Source: Lysinibacillus piscis (GTDB taxonomy: Bacteria; Bacillota; Bacilli; Bacillales_A; Planococcaceae). From it: a stretch of 64,000 bases of DNA. Made by a program: the position numbers and the translations under genes. This document shows positions 37,885 through 48,879 of this stretch, piece by piece. The notes under the pieces are model-generated. The model was not told the origin of the DNA. It saw only the letters and a list, made by a program, of their open reading frames with translations, and made no database searches. The DNA lies in NCBI RefSeq assembly GCF_026012395.1, contig NZ_BRZA01000005.1:62001-126000 (forward strand), given 5' to 3'. Within the stretch, counting starts at the first letter, position 1; each line of letters starts with the position of its first letter.

Positions 37885-39834
37885 ATGAAACAAATTAGTC
37901 TAAAAACCAAGCTTATATTCTCATTTTTAGTAATACTTCTTATTCCAACATTATTAATAGGCATAATTTCTTATCAAAGTACTAAAAAGCAAATTTTAAT
38001 AGAGCAACAAGCCAATACAACAGAGAGTATTCGTCTACTCAACTCAAATATTACAAATATGATTGAGCCAAAAGTAAAGGATGCTCAGTATTTTTCCCAG
38101 AAATTCAATCAAGCCTCTTTACAGGAAAATAAGGTTCCCGAATTAAAAGCTCTTTTAACAGAGTATGTGAATATGCATCCAGAAGTCGAATTAGTCTATA
38201 TTGGTAGTGCTGATGGGGAAATATTTGATGCACCAACTCAACAGTATCCAGAGGGCTTCGATCCCCGAACTAGGCCATGGTATGAACAGGCTATGGCAAG
38301 TAAAAATCAAGTATCTATTACATCCCCATATATTACACAATCAACCGGAGACATGGTTATTACAATTACTCAAGCCTTACCTGATGGCTCTGGCGTAGTT
38401 GGGATAGATGTGAATATTTCTACATTAGCAACGATTACAAGCGAAATACGCATTGGGGAAACAGGTTTTGCCTCTTTGCTAGATGCTCAAAAGCTGTATA
38501 TTACACAGCCAAATAAGGATAGTGGCACTGAGGCTACAGAGAGCTATATTTCTCAAGTTTATGCAAAAGATGCAGGGACAATTGTTGAAGAGGACAGCCA
38601 TTTCCTATTTGCTACAAATGAGCTAACTGGTTGGAAAATAATCGGAACAATGTTTACTGCAGAAGCTACTGAACTGGCTGCAGCCACATTCAATATCAAT
38701 CTTATTATTATTGTAGCTTCTGTCATCATCGGCATCATTTTCATCTTATTTATGATTAAATCGATTGTTGCGCCAATTAAATTACTCCAACAAAGTGCGT
38801 TGAAAATCAGTGATGGCGATTTAACAGAGTTCATTGAAGTACATTCAAAAGATGAAATTGGTCAGCTTAGTGAAGCCTTTATTGCCATGAAAGTAAGCTT
38901 GAAAAAATTGATTCGTAATGTTGATCAAAGTACACAACATGTTCAAAGCTCTGCACAAAATCTATCCGCCAATGCGGAGCAAAATATTGCTACCTCTGAG
39001 CAAGTGGCTGAAGCTATGCAACAAGTCACGATTAGTACAGATAAACAAACAACTGGTATTGAACAAAATGCCCTTTCCGTTGAAGAAATTGCACGTGGCG
39101 TTGTGGAAGTTGCTGATAGTGCCACTCAAGTATCTGATTTATCAAGCACTGCCATTCAGCTTGCTGAAGATGGCGGTCATACTGTTACACAAACTGTAAA
39201 TCAAATGGCATCTATTCATACATCTGTAGCACAATCAAATACAATGATTCAATCGCTTTATGACCGTACACAAGAAATTGGCTCTATTTTACAAATCATT
39301 ACAGCAATCTCTGACCAAACGAATTTATTAGCATTAAATGCAGCCATCGAAGCCGCACGTGCTGGGGAGCATGGCAAAGGTTTTGCTGTTGTAGCGGATG
39401 AAGTACGGAAATTAGCGGAACAATCCCTTCATTCCACAGAGCAAATTAGCACCCTAATTACAGCGATTCAACAGGATACAGCCCAATCGGTGCAAGCAAT
39501 GGGGAAAGCATCTACAGATGTTGAGCATGGCTTACAGTTGACAAAAGAGACAAGTGATAAATTTGCTCATATTGTAGAAAGCTTACGAAATATTGCACCA
39601 CAGTTAGAAGGTATTTCTGCGGCATCGGAGGAAATTTCGGCTGTTGTCGAAGAAGTGGCTGCAACGGCTATTGAATTATCCGACCATGCCAAAATGAATG
39701 CTGCGGCATCTGAAGAGGTTGCTGCTTCAACAGAAGAAACATTATCCTCTATGCAGGATATTGCCTTTGCTTCTAAAGCTTTACTCGATTTAGCTGATGA
39801 ATTACAAGCATATGTACATCGTTTTAAATATTAA
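37885..39834 (+). CDS. Methyl-accepting chemotaxis protein, dCache sensor (copy 2)
   Basis: A 649-residue paralogue of the preceding gene with the same order TM-dCache-TM-HAMP-MCP. The Cache motif is [13 protein letters not shown]. The two signalling halves are almost identical in protein, while the sensor halves differ more, which suggests duplication with sensor divergence. The ATG at 37885 follows GAAAGGAATG and gives the same length as copy 1; an in-frame ATG at 37846 lacks a site. Confidence 0.94.
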   Translation: MKQISLKTKLIFSFLVILLIPTLLIGIISYQSTKKQILIEQQANTTESIRLLNSNITNMIEPKVKDAQYFSQKFNQASLQENKVPELKALLTEYVNMHPEVELVYIGSADGEIFDAPTQQYPEGFDPRTRPWYEQAMASKNQVSITSPYITQSTGDMVITITQALPDGSGVVGIDVNISTLATITSEIRIGETGFASLLDAQKLYITQPNKDSGTEATESYISQVYAKDAGTIVEEDSHFLFATNELTGWKIIGTMFTAEATELAAATFNINLIIIVASVIIGIIFILFMIKSIVAPIKLLQQSALKISDGDLTEFIEVHSKDEIGQLSEAFIAMKVSLKKLIRNVDQSTQHVQSSAQNLSANAEQNIATSEQVAEAMQQVTISTDKQTTGIEQNALSVEEIARGVVEVADSATQVSDLSSTAIQLAEDGGHTVTQTVNQMASIHTSVAQSNTMIQSLYDRTQEIGSILQIITAISDQTNLLALNAAIEAARAGEHGKGFAVVADEVRKLAEQSLHSTEQISTLITAIQQDTAQSVQAMGKASTDVEHGLQLTKETSDKFAHIVESLRNIAPQLEGISAASEEISAVVEEVAATAIELSDHAKMNAAASEEVAASTEETLSSMQDIAFASKALLDLADELQAYVHRFKY

Positions 39835-39837
39835 TAT

Positions 39838-39877
39838 AAAAAAATGCCAAAGCGCTCATAAACGCCTTGGCATTTTT
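39838..39877. terminator. Bidirectional intrinsic terminator
   Basis: AAAATGCCAAAGCG pairs with CGCCTTGGCATTTT (one bulge) with A/T runs on both sides, between copy 2 and the convergent PhnB-like gene. Confidence 0.85.
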
Positions 39878-39884
39878 CTATTTG

Positions 39885-40298
39885 TTATACTTCGTGGCTA
39901 AATTGCCATTCAACACCGAATTTATCTACAAGTGAGCCATAGCACTTACTCCAAAATGTTTCTTGTAGCTCCATTTTAACTGCCCCACCCTCTTTAAGAC
40001 CTTCAAAGGCTTGGCGCAATTTTGCTTCATCATTAGAGATAACGGCTAACGTAACATTATTTCCTACCGTAAATGGGGAACCAGGGAATGTATCTGAAAA
40101 CATCACCCTACTACCAAAAATAGATAACCTTGTATGCATAACCAGATTCTTTGCTTCTTCTGGCATTGGGTAGTTTGGGTCTTGCGGTGATTCACCAAAT
40201 GTCGTGAAATCCGATTTATTTGTATCAAATACTTTTTCATAAAAAGATACAGCTTCTCGACAATTACCATTAAAAATTAAATATGTTTCTACAGCCAT
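39885..40298 (-). CDS. PhnB-like VOC protein
   Basis: A 137-residue protein starting MAVETYLIFNGNCREAVSFYEKVF with LQETFWSKCYGSLVDKFGVEWQFS near the end, the pattern of the PhnB / 3-demethylubiquinone methyltransferase-like branch of the VOC superfamily. The function is unclear and it is unlikely to be a methyltransferase. The ATG at 40298 follows AAAGGGG; a longer frame to 40391 has no ribosome binding site. Confidence 0.82.
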   Translation of the reverse strand: MAVETYLIFNGNCREAVSFYEKVFDTNKSDFTTFGESPQDPNYPMPEEAKNLVMHTRLSIFGSRVMFSDTFPGSPFTVGNNVTLAVISNDEAKLRQAFEGLKEGGAVKMELQETFWSKCYGSLVDKFGVEWQFSHEV

Positions 40299-40424
40299 TT
40301 TCCAAACCCCTTTGTTAGTTAATATTTGAGCTTGCACACCCAACAACAGAATGTACGTTCTTATTTTATCACACTGAAAATACTTTAGCAATTACATGGA
40401 TTAAAAATATTCTCTCCAAAACCT

Positions 40425-40453
40425 TTGACATTTACTCAAAAATCGTGTAAATT
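40425..40453 (+). promoter_or_regulatory. guaC promoter
   Basis: TTGACA (40425-40430), 17 bases, TAAATT (40448-40453): a good sigma-A promoter about 60 bases upstream of guaC. Confidence 0.7.
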
Positions 40454-40457
40454 ACCA

Positions 40458-40501
40458 AATGGCGAACATTATTAAATTTAAACAAAAAAATATTCGTATT
40501 T
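40458..40501 (+). promoter_or_regulatory. PurR-like inverted boxes at guaC
   Basis: AATGGCGAACATT (40458-40470) and, inverted, AATATTCGTATTT (40489-40501) each differ from the PurBox AWWWCCGAACWWT at two positions and are 18 bases apart. PurR operators have such convergent boxes about 16-17 bases apart. They lie over and after the transcription start. Confidence 0.5.
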
Positions 40502-40514
40502 AGAGGTGTATATA

Positions 40515-41498
40515 ATGGATAATGTATTTGACTATGAAGATATTCAATTAATTCCTGCAAAATGTATCGTAGAAAGTCGTTCTGAATGTGACACGACTGT
40601 TACTTTAGGTGGGCACACATTTAAATTACCTGTTGTACCAGCAAACATGCAAACAATCATTGATGATACACTAGCACTTCAACTTGCTGAGAATGGTTAC
40701 TTTTATATTATGCACCGTTTCAATCCTGAAACACGCATTCAATTTATCAAAGATATGCAGGCACGTAAATTAATTGCTTCAATCAGTGTAGGTGTAAAAG
40801 AAGAAGAATATACATTTGTTGAAGAGTTGGCTGCTGCTAATTTAGTTCCTGAATTCATCACAATTGATATTGCACATGGACATTCCAATGCTGTTATTCG
40901 CATGATTCAACACATTAAAAAGCATTTACCAACTAGCTTCGTTATCGCTGGTAATGTTGGCACACCTGAAGCAGTACGTGAGCTTGAAAACGCTGGTGCT
41001 GACGCAACAAAGGTTGGTATCGGACCAGGGAAAGTATGTATTACTAAAATTAAAACAGGCTTCGGCACTGGTGGCTGGCAATTAGCTGCTCTACGTTGGT
41101 GTTCAAAAGCAGCAACAAAACCAATTATTGCCGATGGTGGTATTCGTACAAATGGTGATATTGCAAAATCTGTTCGTTTCGGTGCATCAATGGTCATGAT
41201 TGGCTCATTATTTGCAGGTCATGAAGAATCGCCTGGCCAAACAATTGAAGTAGATGGCAAAGTCGTAAAGGAATATTTCGGTTCCGCTTCAGAATTCCAA
41301 AAAGGCGAACGTAAAAATGTAGAAGGTAAAAAAATGTACGTTGAACATAAAGGTAGCATTCATGATACATTAATCGAGATGCAGCAAGACCTTCAATCTT
41401 CTATTTCTTACGCTGGTGGCACGAAGCTAGATGCCATTCGTAATGTAGATTATGTCATTGTCAAAAACTCTATTTTTAACGGTGATAAAGTATATTAA
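40515..41498 (+). CDS. guaC: GMP reductase
   Basis: A 327-residue TIM-barrel enzyme that reduces GMP to IMP with NADPH and ammonia release. [15 protein letters not shown] contains the catalytic cysteine loop, and [20 protein letters not shown] and [14 protein letters not shown] are the phosphate-binding parts of the IMPDH/GMPR family. The short active-site flap and absence of CBS domains make it GMP reductase rather than IMPDH. The ATG at 40515 follows AGAGGTG. Confidence 0.95.
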   Translation: MDNVFDYEDIQLIPAKCIVESRSECDTTVTLGGHTFKLPVVPANMQTIIDDTLALQLAENGYFYIMHRFNPETRIQFIKDMQARKLIASISVGVKEEEYTFVEELAAANLVPEFITIDIAHGHSNAVIRMIQHIKKHLPTSFVIAGNVGTPEAVRELENAGADATKVGIGPGKVCITKIKTGFGTGGWQLAALRWCSKAATKPIIADGGIRTNGDIAKSVRFGASMVMIGSLFAGHEESPGQTIEVDGKVVKEYFGSASEFQKGERKNVEGKKMYVEHKGSIHDTLIEMQQDLQSSISYAGGTKLDAIRNVDYVIVKNSIFNGDKVY

Positions 41499-41538
41499 TA
41501 ATCAATTGGGGCTAATGCTTCTCCCAAAGAATAAATAG

Positions 41539-41581
41539 CAAAAGGCAGAAATGTTGATTTAACAACCTTTCTGTCTTTTTA
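41539..41581 (+). terminator. Intrinsic terminator after guaC
   Basis: AAAAGGCAGAAA pairs with TTTCTGTCTTTT around a small inner stem (GTTG/CAAC), followed by Ts. Confidence 0.78.
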
Positions 41582-41723
41582 ATTTTATCCAAATACATCT
41601 TTAGCCATCATAAATATAAATTTTTCAGAATTTTCTATTTTATAGGTATTATTTATATTATAATTAAATATATCTCATACTTATCTCGTAATTAACGATT
41701 TAAAAAGAAAGGCGGTTTTACCT

Positions 41724-43457
41724 ATGATGAAGTCAGTGCGTGCTAAACTTGTTATGTTAGCCGTTATTGTCATATTATTTTCGACAGTGCTTGTTGGTAC
41801 AGTCAATTACTTTGTAGCCAAGAATGAATTAGAAACATTAGGTCGTCAAAGTTTGAAAAATGGAACATTAGGGCTCGTTGAACTTATTGCACAATTAGAT
41901 GACCAAGTACAAGCTGGGTATCTAACACTAGCAGAAGCACAGGAGCAAGCTCGTATACAAATGATAGGTAAAAAAATAGAGGATGGTAAACGCTCTATTG
42001 ACAATCCAGTCACATACGGTGATGAGTTTTATTTTTATGCACTTTTGGACAATGGTATTGCCATTGCACACCCTTCCCTTGAAGGACAAGATTTATCTGA
42101 TTTTCACACGGAGGATGGTCGTTATTTCATCAAAGAAGTAATTGATGTAGCAAAATCAGGTGGCGGTTATGTTCAATATGATTGGGCACTCCAAAGTGAT
42201 CCAAATGTGGAAGCACCAAAGATTGTCTATGCCATCACCGACAAGCATTGGGGCTGGGTTATCGCTGCTGGTACATATGAAATGGACTTCAATGCTGGTA
42301 CAAACCGTGTACTATACTCTACATTGGCTCTGACACTGATCTCAACAATACTAGGTGTTGGCTTGTATTGGTATTTCTCTGGTAGAATGACTTCTTATAT
42401 ACGCCGTATTATGCTAACAACTTCCGATATTTCACAGGGAAAACTAACTGGAGAAGACATTCCAATTGTTATTCATGATGAATTAGGTACACTTGCACAA
42501 AACGTGAACAACATGAAGCAGAGTTTACACGCTATGGTCCATACAACAAAGGAAAGTGCCTTTAAAATGCGTACTTCTTCCGAAATGCTGAGTGCCATTA
42601 CAGAAGAAACTACCGCCTCCACCGATGAAATCCACCATGCCATTACAGAAATTTCAAAAGGTGCTGTTCATCAGGCAGAAGAAGCGGATACAGCTATTAA
42701 TAGAGTAAATCATTTATCGACACTCATTTCTGTAGCAACCGAAAAATACGATACCATTACAAACCATATGAATGATATCAACCAATCTCAAGAAAATGGG
42801 CGAAAAAAGATAGATAGTTTACAGCAAAATTCTATGGAATTCGCCAATGTGATTGAAGATTTACGGGCAAATTTCTCAAGCCTAACAAATCAAATGACTG
42901 AAATTCAACAAGTTGTCCAAACCATTACCTCTATTTCAGAGCAAACAAATTTATTGGCACTAAATGCAAGTATTGAGGCTGCACGTGCTGGGGAGCATGG
43001 AAAAGGCTTTGCTGTTGTAGCGGAAGAGGTACGAAATTTATCAGAGGAAACGAATCGAGCGACAAGTCGTGTAAGAGATTTATTGCAACGAATCGAAAGT
43101 GATACTGTTAATGCCGATACGAAAATGATGCATACACTACAGCTTTCACAAGATCAAACTTCATCTATCCATGAAGTTAAACATGCCTTTACCCAGTTAG
43201 CAGATGCGATTCAAGATATCACACAGCATCTTCATTCTTTAAGTAGTAATATGGGAGAAATGGACGAAAATCGCTCTGTTGTTGTGCAGACAATTAATGA
43301 AATCGCTAGTGTAGCCATGCAATCTGCTGCCGCTACAGAACAAATCAATGCTTCTGTGGATGAACAAAAATCAGCCGTTACCTCCATCATGCATTCCTCT
43401 GTCGAATTACATACAGAGGCAGAGAATATGCATGACCTTGTGGAACGTTTTACTTAA
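41724..43457 (+). CDS. Methyl-accepting chemotaxis protein, sCache sensor
   Basis: A 577-residue receptor with TM1 (about 9-30), a single Cache domain ([21 protein letters not shown], then [17 protein letters not shown]), TM2 (about 198-216), a HAMP region and an MCP domain ([20 protein letters not shown]). sCache_2 receptors often sense small carboxylates. It is not closely similar to the dCache pair. GAAAGGCGG precedes the ATG. Confidence 0.93.
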   Translation: MMKSVRAKLVMLAVIVILFSTVLVGTVNYFVAKNELETLGRQSLKNGTLGLVELIAQLDDQVQAGYLTLAEAQEQARIQMIGKKIEDGKRSIDNPVTYGDEFYFYALLDNGIAIAHPSLEGQDLSDFHTEDGRYFIKEVIDVAKSGGGYVQYDWALQSDPNVEAPKIVYAITDKHWGWVIAAGTYEMDFNAGTNRVLYSTLALTLISTILGVGLYWYFSGRMTSYIRRIMLTTSDISQGKLTGEDIPIVIHDELGTLAQNVNNMKQSLHAMVHTTKESAFKMRTSSEMLSAITEETTASTDEIHHAITEISKGAVHQAEEADTAINRVNHLSTLISVATEKYDTITNHMNDINQSQENGRKKIDSLQQNSMEFANVIEDLRANFSSLTNQMTEIQQVVQTITSISEQTNLLALNASIEAARAGEHGKGFAVVAEEVRNLSEETNRATSRVRDLLQRIESDTVNADTKMMHTLQLSQDQTSSIHEVKHAFTQLADAIQDITQHLHSLSSNMGEMDENRSVVVQTINEIASVAMQSAAATEQINASVDEQKSAVTSIMHSSVELHTEAENMHDLVERFT

Positions 43458-43465
43458 TGATTCAC

Positions 43466-43520
43466 AAAAAAATTATCTTGATCTAGCAGCGTTTTATTGC
43501 TAAATCAAGATAATTTTGTT
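43466..43520. terminator. Bidirectional intrinsic terminator
   Basis: AAAATTATCTTGAT and ATCAAGATAATTTT form a perfect 14-bp stem with a 21-base loop that can pair partly (TAGCAGC/GCTA), between convergent genes. Confidence 0.78.
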
Positions 43521-43531
43521 TTCTACATGTA

Positions 43532-43756
43532 TTACAGCTTATTCACAAGGGCATGAATTGTTTCTTTTAACTCTTCATCATGCTCTGAAAGATCGACAAG
43601 GTTCCCAACACGCTCACGTAGAATTGGGCGTTCAATTACTAGCTTTTCATCCAATACTTGTACTAATAGCTCGATAATTAGACGATCACGTACATTCAAC
43701 GCTTCCTCTAAACGCTCAGGTGTAATTTTAGCATCTGTTTTTGCTGCTTTTGCCAT
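43532..43756 (-). CDS. Small conserved-looking hypothetical protein
   Basis: A 74-residue charged helical protein (MAKAAKTDAKITPERLEEALNVRDRL... ending HALVNKL) with no membrane segment. I do not recognise it. AGGGG lies upstream of the ATG at 43756 and the coding look (codon use, terminator after it) supports a real gene. Confidence 0.65.
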   Translation of the reverse strand: MAKAAKTDAKITPERLEEALNVRDRLIIELLVQVLDEKLVIERPILRERVGNLVDLSEHDEELKETIHALVNKL

Positions 43757-43929
43757 AATCAAAAACCCCTTTTTATAGATATTTACGCATCTCTATTTTA
43801 GCATACCGTTAATTTATTGTGGAAAAATTCTTTTAGCTCTTAACTAAATTTTAACAAAAAATACGATAATTATTCATCCTAACATGCTACAATGCCAGCA
43901 TATATTCTTTAGAAGAATGGAGGCATTCA

Positions 43930-44388
43930 ATGAAACGAAACTATTTTACTTATGAGTATCTCGTCAAAGCTGTCCCAAAATATTTACAATTATTTTTAAA
44001 TATTTGTCTTGTCCTGTTGGCACTTGTTTTATCCTTTTCTCTCTTTAAAGAGCTACTTGAGTTTTTTAATATCTTATTATTCAAGAATAATGATGGAGAT
44101 TATAAGCTATTTTTAGCGAATATTCTTATCTTCTTTTTATATTTTGAATTCATTACAATGATTATTAAATATTTTAAAGAAGATTATCACTTCCCATTGC
44201 GCTACTTTATTTACATTGGGATTACAGCAATGATTCGCTTAATTATTGTAGAACACGACCACCCTATGGATACATTTATTTACTCAATTATTATTCTAAT
44301 ATTGATTATTAGCTATTTCATTATCAATATTACGCCGCTAGAAAGACCTGCACGCTCTCCCTTTTTCATAAAGAAAGATGAGCATTAA
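43930..44388 (+). CDS. psiE: PsiE-family membrane protein
   Basis: A 152-residue protein with four membrane helices and the PsiE signature region (YFKEDYHFPLRYFIYIGITAMIRLIIV and a conserved HDHP). In E. coli psiE is induced by phosphate starvation; the molecular function is unknown. GGAGGC precedes the ATG. It stands alone and is convergent with mqo. Confidence 0.86.
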   Translation: MKRNYFTYEYLVKAVPKYLQLFLNICLVLLALVLSFSLFKELLEFFNILLFKNNDGDYKLFLANILIFFLYFEFITMIIKYFKEDYHFPLRYFIYIGITAMIRLIIVEHDHPMDTFIYSIIILILIISYFIINITPLERPARSPFFIKKDEH

Positions 44389-44394
44389 CCTACC

Positions 44395-44434
44395 AAAAAA
44401 GCCTTCAATCTCTTAATAGGATTGAAGGCTCTTT
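44395..44434. terminator. Bidirectional intrinsic terminator
   Basis: AGCCTTCAATC and GATTGAAGGCT form a perfect 11-bp stem flanked by A and T runs between psiE and mqo. Confidence 0.88.
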
Positions 44435-44437
44435 ACT

Positions 44438-45919
44438 TTATTTCAAACGAAGTGCTTCGTCTGTTGATTTGTTAATTTCAGCTAGTAGCTGTGGATTGTT
44501 AGCTAATGATACACCATAAGATGGAATCATTTCTTTAATTTTTGGCTCCCATTCATTCATTTGTTGTGGGAAACATTTTCTAATGACCTCCAACATAACA
44601 TGAACAGCTGTAGAAGCTCCTGGAGAAGCCCCTAATAATGCCGCAATGGAACCATCTTCTGCACTGACAACCTCTGTACCAAATTGTAATGTTCCTTTAC
44701 CGCCAGCCTCTGTATCTTTAATTACTTGTACACGTTGCCCAGCTACGATAGTATCCCAATCATCGCTTTTCGCATTTGGAATGAATTCACGTAATTCTTC
44801 CATACGTTGCTCTTTTGATAATAATAGCTGCTGGATTAGGTATTTTGTTAAAGCCATTTCCTTCATACCTGCTGCTAATAATGTCGTGATATTATGTGGT
44901 TTCACAGAAGCGAATAAATCCATATTTGAGCCCGTTTTTAAAAACTTCGGTGAAAAGCCTGCAAATGGGCCAAATAATAATGTCTTTTTATTATCAATAT
45001 AACGTGTATCAAGATGTGGTACAGACATCGGTGGTGCGCCCACTTTTGCTTTACCATATACTTTTGCATGGTGTTGATCCGCAATTTCTTGGTTTTTACA
45101 TACCAAGAATAAGCCACTGATTGGGAAACCGCCAATATGCTTCCCTTCAGGAATACCTGATTTTTGAAGCAATTCTAAGCTTCCTCCACCAGCACCTAAA
45201 AATACGAATTTCGCTGTATGGTATTCCATTTTACAGCCTTCTAAGTCATGGACATTGACTTCCCATGAGCCATCACTAGTGCGCTTCAAACTATCAACAC
45301 TATGTTTATAGTTAATATCTACGCCTTGCTCCTGTAATTGGGCAAACAACATACGTGTTAATGCACCGAAATTCACATCTGTACCTGTATCAATTTTTGT
45401 TGCAGCAATTGGTTCATCCGTTGTACGGTCTTGCATAATCAATGGAATCCATTGCTTTAATGTTTCAGGATTATCCGAAAACTCCATTCCTTCAAATAAA
45501 GGATTTTTAGTCATTGTTTCAAAACGTCTTTTCAAAAACTCTACATTTTCTTTCCCATGCACTAAACTCATATGTGGTAGTGGCATAATAAAGTCTTGTG
45601 GATTTTGAATGATGTTTTTATTCACAAGATGTGACCAAAACTGTCTTGACACTTGGAATTGCTCATTGACATTAATAGCTTTACTAATATCAATAGTGCC
45701 GTCCTTTTTCTCTGATGTGTAGTTTAACTCACATAAAGCAGCATGCCCTGTTCCCGCATTGTTTAACTCTTGGGAACTTTCCTCACCTGCTTTATCAAGT
45801 GTTTCAAATACTGTAATTTTCCAATCTGGTGCTAATTCTTTAAGCAATGTTCCTAAAGTCGCACTCATGATTCCGGCACCAATTAAGATAACATCTGATT
45901 TAATTTGTCTGTTACTCAT
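44438..45919 (-). CDS. mqo: Malate:quinone oxidoreductase
   Basis: A 493-residue peripheral membrane flavoenzyme that oxidises malate to oxaloacetate and passes electrons to quinone. The N-terminal FAD-binding motif is [58 protein letters not shown] and [13 protein letters not shown] are family hallmarks. AAGGAAGG precedes the ATG. It is an alternative or complement to NAD-dependent malate dehydrogenase. Confidence 0.95.
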   Translation of the reverse strand: MSNRQIKSDVILIGAGIMSATLGTLLKELAPDWKITVFETLDKAGEESSQELNNAGTGHAALCELNYTSEKKDGTIDISKAINVNEQFQVSRQFWSHLVNKNIIQNPQDFIMPLPHMSLVHGKENVEFLKRRFETMTKNPLFEGMEFSDNPETLKQWIPLIMQDRTTDEPIAATKIDTGTDVNFGALTRMLFAQLQEQGVDINYKHSVDSLKRTSDGSWEVNVHDLEGCKMEYHTAKFVFLGAGGGSLELLQKSGIPEGKHIGGFPISGLFLVCKNQEIADQHHAKVYGKAKVGAPPMSVPHLDTRYIDNKKTLLFGPFAGFSPKFLKTGSNMDLFASVKPHNITTLLAAGMKEMALTKYLIQQLLLSKEQRMEELREFIPNAKSDDWDTIVAGQRVQVIKDTEAGGKGTLQFGTEVVSAEDGSIAALLGASPGASTAVHVMLEVIRKCFPQQMNEWEPKIKEMIPSYGVSLANNPQLLAEINKSTDEALRLK

Positions 45920-46109
45920 TTTTACCTTCCTTATATATTAAGATTTGCAGAAAAGATTCACTTTATCGACACACAAATCTTTCCTGTATCATTTATTACC
46001 TTATTGCAGTTTATCACAATTAGTCGAAGATTAACATATCAACTAACTATATAAGAATTATTAGTATTTTCTGCGCTTTCTATTGTTTTATTTCAGCAGA
46101 AACAAAATA

Positions 46110-46162
46110 GAGAAGTTACAATCAAAAGGAATTGGAAAAACACCCTTTGATTGTAACTTCTC
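46110..46162 (-). terminator. Intrinsic terminator of the cyclase gene
   Basis: GAGAAGTTACAATCAAA and its complement form a perfect 17-bp stem with a 19-base loop; on the minus strand a T-rich tract follows. Confidence 0.8.
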
Positions 46163-46171
46163 CATATTCCA

Positions 46172-47722
46172 TTAATCCTCAGACACTTGTACTCGATTGC
46201 GCCCCTGCTGTTTTGCTACATACAATGCTTGATCTGCTCGGTTAAGAAGCTGGTATAAAGTCAACTCTTCCTGCATTTCGGCAACACCACAACTAACTGT
46301 TACTGAAATTGCTTCGCCGTTTAAGAGAAAAGGATGTGTCTCGATATGTTGGCGAATACGGTTTGCTAAAGCTTCTCCCTCTACTAATGTGTAGTCATTT
46401 AACGCAAGAACAAATTCCTCCCCGCCATAACGAGCCAATATTTCTCGATGATGTAATTGAGATTGACACATCTCCACTACATGAACAAGTACATGGTCAC
46501 CTACAACATGCCCATATACATCATTTATTTTTTTAAAATAATCAATATCCATTAATATGACACTAAAGGCTGTAGATGTTCTTTGTGCCTCTTCAAATTC
46601 CTTATTGCACTGCTGGAAAAAGGCACGACGATTATAAATTTGCGTCAACTCATCATAGTAAGCTAAATTTTCTAGCTTTCCTTGCAACATTTTTAACTCT
46701 GTAATGTCTGTGAAAATAATGAGCCAGCCTTTACTATTTTGAGAATGCTGTAATAATGTCACTTGAACTCGATACGTATAACTCGCTGTATCAGCCAACT
46801 CTAATTGACATTCATAACTACTCGTAATCGTATCTAATTGAAATGGCATAACATCCTTTGATAACATTCGCCAAACCTCATAAATATCTTTGCCAAACAT
46901 TGATTTATCCAATTGAGGAAACATTTTCTGACACGCTGGATTAAATTCAATAAGACGATAAAATTCATCTAATACGATAACACCATCATTGATACTGTTG
47001 AAAATAGCATCTTTCGTCACAGGCATAATGCGAAATAATCGTGAGGAGCTAATAGACCATAAAAATAACAATGAGGAAATTAGCATAACAATAGGTACTG
47101 GATCAATTCCATGTGATATAACACCCATTAAATAAATAAAAGACGTTACCATTGGGATTAGTTGGCTACACATTAAAGAGATTAATTGTACACGATATGT
47201 TTTAGCTGTCTCTCTCCATTGAAATAGCACTAATAAAAATGCCACAAGTAGACAAGTAAAGGTAAACACACCGTGAATAATATACCAAATTCCGATTTCT
47301 TGCTCAATATACGGTGCTCCTAGATGTGGGTCAAATTCGTATATTCTATAATGAAAATGGTGTATATCATTGGTTGCTACCATAATAAAGCTAATGCAAG
47401 GAATAATTAATAAGGCGACAATCCTTTGTGTCGTTATTTTCAATCCTAAGTAGTACATGATAAATAGTAAGCCGATTGGTGCTGAAAAGGCGATTCCGAC
47501 ATACTGTAGCGTTACCCAAAACTTAGCAGCTGTCATCGTAGTTGCCATCAGACCAAATGCTGAGGCAAAACAATAAATAGCCAGCAAACCTGTATAAAGG
47601 ATAAACCAATAAGCTATTTTTGTGTAATGATGGCGTTTCATCAATACATGCACACATAAATACAAATTTAATACACCAGATGTGCAAGCTAAAGTAATAA
47701 TCATAGTCAATGGTGAATGCAT
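46172..47722 (-). CDS. Membrane diguanylate cyclase (7TM-PAS-GGDEF)
   Basis: A 516-residue protein with seven N-terminal membrane helices (about 5-225, histidine-kinase-type 7TM module), a PAS domain (about 235-345, GVIVLDEFYRLIEFNPACQKMF) and a C-terminal GGDEF domain (about 350-512) with the intact active-site motif GGEEF (YGGEEFVLAL). It should make cyclic di-GMP from two GTP. No RxxD inhibitory site is obvious. The signal sensed is unknown. Confidence 0.92.
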   Translation of the reverse strand: MHSPLTMIITLACTSGVLNLYLCVHVLMKRHHYTKIAYWFILYTGLLAIYCFASAFGLMATTMTAAKFWVTLQYVGIAFSAPIGLLFIMYYLGLKITTQRIVALLIIPCISFIMVATNDIHHFHYRIYEFDPHLGAPYIEQEIGIWYIIHGVFTFTCLLVAFLLVLFQWRETAKTYRVQLISLMCSQLIPMVTSFIYLMGVISHGIDPVPIVMLISSLLFLWSISSSRLFRIMPVTKDAIFNSINDGVIVLDEFYRLIEFNPACQKMFPQLDKSMFGKDIYEVWRMLSKDVMPFQLDTITSSYECQLELADTASYTYRVQVTLLQHSQNSKGWLIIFTDITELKMLQGKLENLAYYDELTQIYNRRAFFQQCNKEFEEAQRTSTAFSVILMDIDYFKKINDVYGHVVGDHVLVHVVEMCQSQLHHREILARYGGEEFVLALNDYTLVEGEALANRIRQHIETHPFLLNGEAISVTVSCGVAEMQEELTLYQLLNRADQALYVAKQQGRNRVQVSED

Positions 47723-47840
47723 ATTTTATGCACCTCTTAAAACGTTAGACTACCCTATCTGTCGGTGATGCTCAATGAGTAGTAGGACGTTGATATTTTT
47801 CACTGAAGCAATATTTATTACATCTTCAGTATATCAAAAC

Positions 47841-48626
47841 TTAACCAATAAATTTAGTTAACGCATGTGCAACACCATCATCATTATTTGATATAGTAAC
47901 AAAATCTGCCATATTCTTTACCTCTTGTGGTGCATTATCCATAGCAATAGCAAGACCCGCCACCTCAAACATTGGTAAGTCATTAAAACTATTCCCCATC
48001 ACAATCACTTCTTCAGGTGAAATATGTAGCTTCTCCATCACTTGTTGAAGACCATTCCCCTTTGATACATTCATATTCATAACATCTAAACACATATCTG
48101 CTGAACGTGTAATATAAAGGCTATCCTTGTATTTATCGGCTAAATATTCACATGCCTCTTCAATCTTTTCTGGCGTTTGGCCATAAATAATTTTATATAA
48201 TTCTTTATCACTATCGAACTTGTCAATAAGCTTAGCCTGTAACTTTTCTAACTCTAGGTGGACTTTTGCCATACTCTCATTAAAAGTATGTACTTCTGCA
48301 TCAAGGTAAAGGCTCATTTCAAACTGATGTTTTTGCCCATATTCAATGATTTCTTCTGCTAAATGGCGAGGTAAGCTTTCCGAATAATACACTTCACCAG
48401 ATAAAGGGTTTTTAATAAAAGCTCCGTTCGCTGCAATAATCGGTAAATCAATACCTAAATCTTCTATAAAAGGATAAATGGATTCATATGTTCTTCCACT
48501 TGCCACTGTTACACCGACGCCCATTTTCTTTATGCGGTGAATGGCCTCCTTATTTGCTTCTGACACACCATGATTATCATTCAACAATGTACCATCCATA
48601 TCTAATACAACTAATTTATATTGCAT
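47841..48626 (-). CDS. HAD-family phosphatase, Cof type (1)
   Basis: A 261-residue Cof-type HAD hydrolase: motif I LDMDGTLLND (nucleophile D), motif II VASGRTY, Lys in NVSKGNGLQQV and motif IV GNSFNDLPMF. These enzymes dephosphorylate sugar phosphates, FMN or similar; the substrate cannot be assigned. The ATG at 48626 is preferred because AAGG lies 12 bases upstream; an ATG at 48638 is directly on the site. A second family member lies at 55951-56760. Confidence 0.88.
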   Translation of the reverse strand: MQYKLVVLDMDGTLLNDNHGVSEANKEAIHRIKKMGVGVTVASGRTYESIYPFIEDLGIDLPIIAANGAFIKNPLSGEVYYSESLPRHLAEEIIEYGQKHQFEMSLYLDAEVHTFNESMAKVHLELEKLQAKLIDKFDSDKELYKIIYGQTPEKIEEACEYLADKYKDSLYITRSADMCLDVMNMNVSKGNGLQQVMEKLHISPEEVIVMGNSFNDLPMFEVAGLAIAMDNAPQEVKNMADFVTISNNDDGVAHALTKFIG

Positions 48627-48802
48627 AGTATTATCCATCCTTATTTATCATCATCTATTTTAAAATTTTTTCTTGTAATTAAGCTAATCCATAAAATTTA
48701 TCATATCACTTCTATCTCATCCATACTAGTAAAATCCCTTGCCATAACTGCATTTCTCATACTTTTATGCTTAAAAATCTGAAAATTTAATTTATTTTAT
48801 TT

Positions 48803-48855
48803 GTAAAGCGCTTGCATTATTGACAATTCCGTTTATAATACTTGTATACAAGTAT
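48803..48855 (+). promoter_or_regulatory. gnt promoter with cre-like site and GntR operator
   Basis: TTGCAT (48812-48817), 16 bases, TATAAT (48834-48839). The perfect palindrome ATACTTGTATACAAGTAT (48838-48855) overlaps the -10 and start; it is the same as the B. subtilis GntR operator as I recall it. GTAAAGCGCTTGCA (48803-48816) is a cre-like site with three mismatches over the -35. Confidence 0.85.
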
Positions 48856-48879
48856 ACTTTGTAGTTGGAAGGTGAACTT

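Noticed and set aside
36720-39125. Antisense frames of about 60-96 codons in both dCache receptor genes, one nearly identical in the two copies
   Set aside because: Their similarity follows from the conserved signalling domain on the other strand; alanine/serine-rich antisense translation is typical shadow coding.
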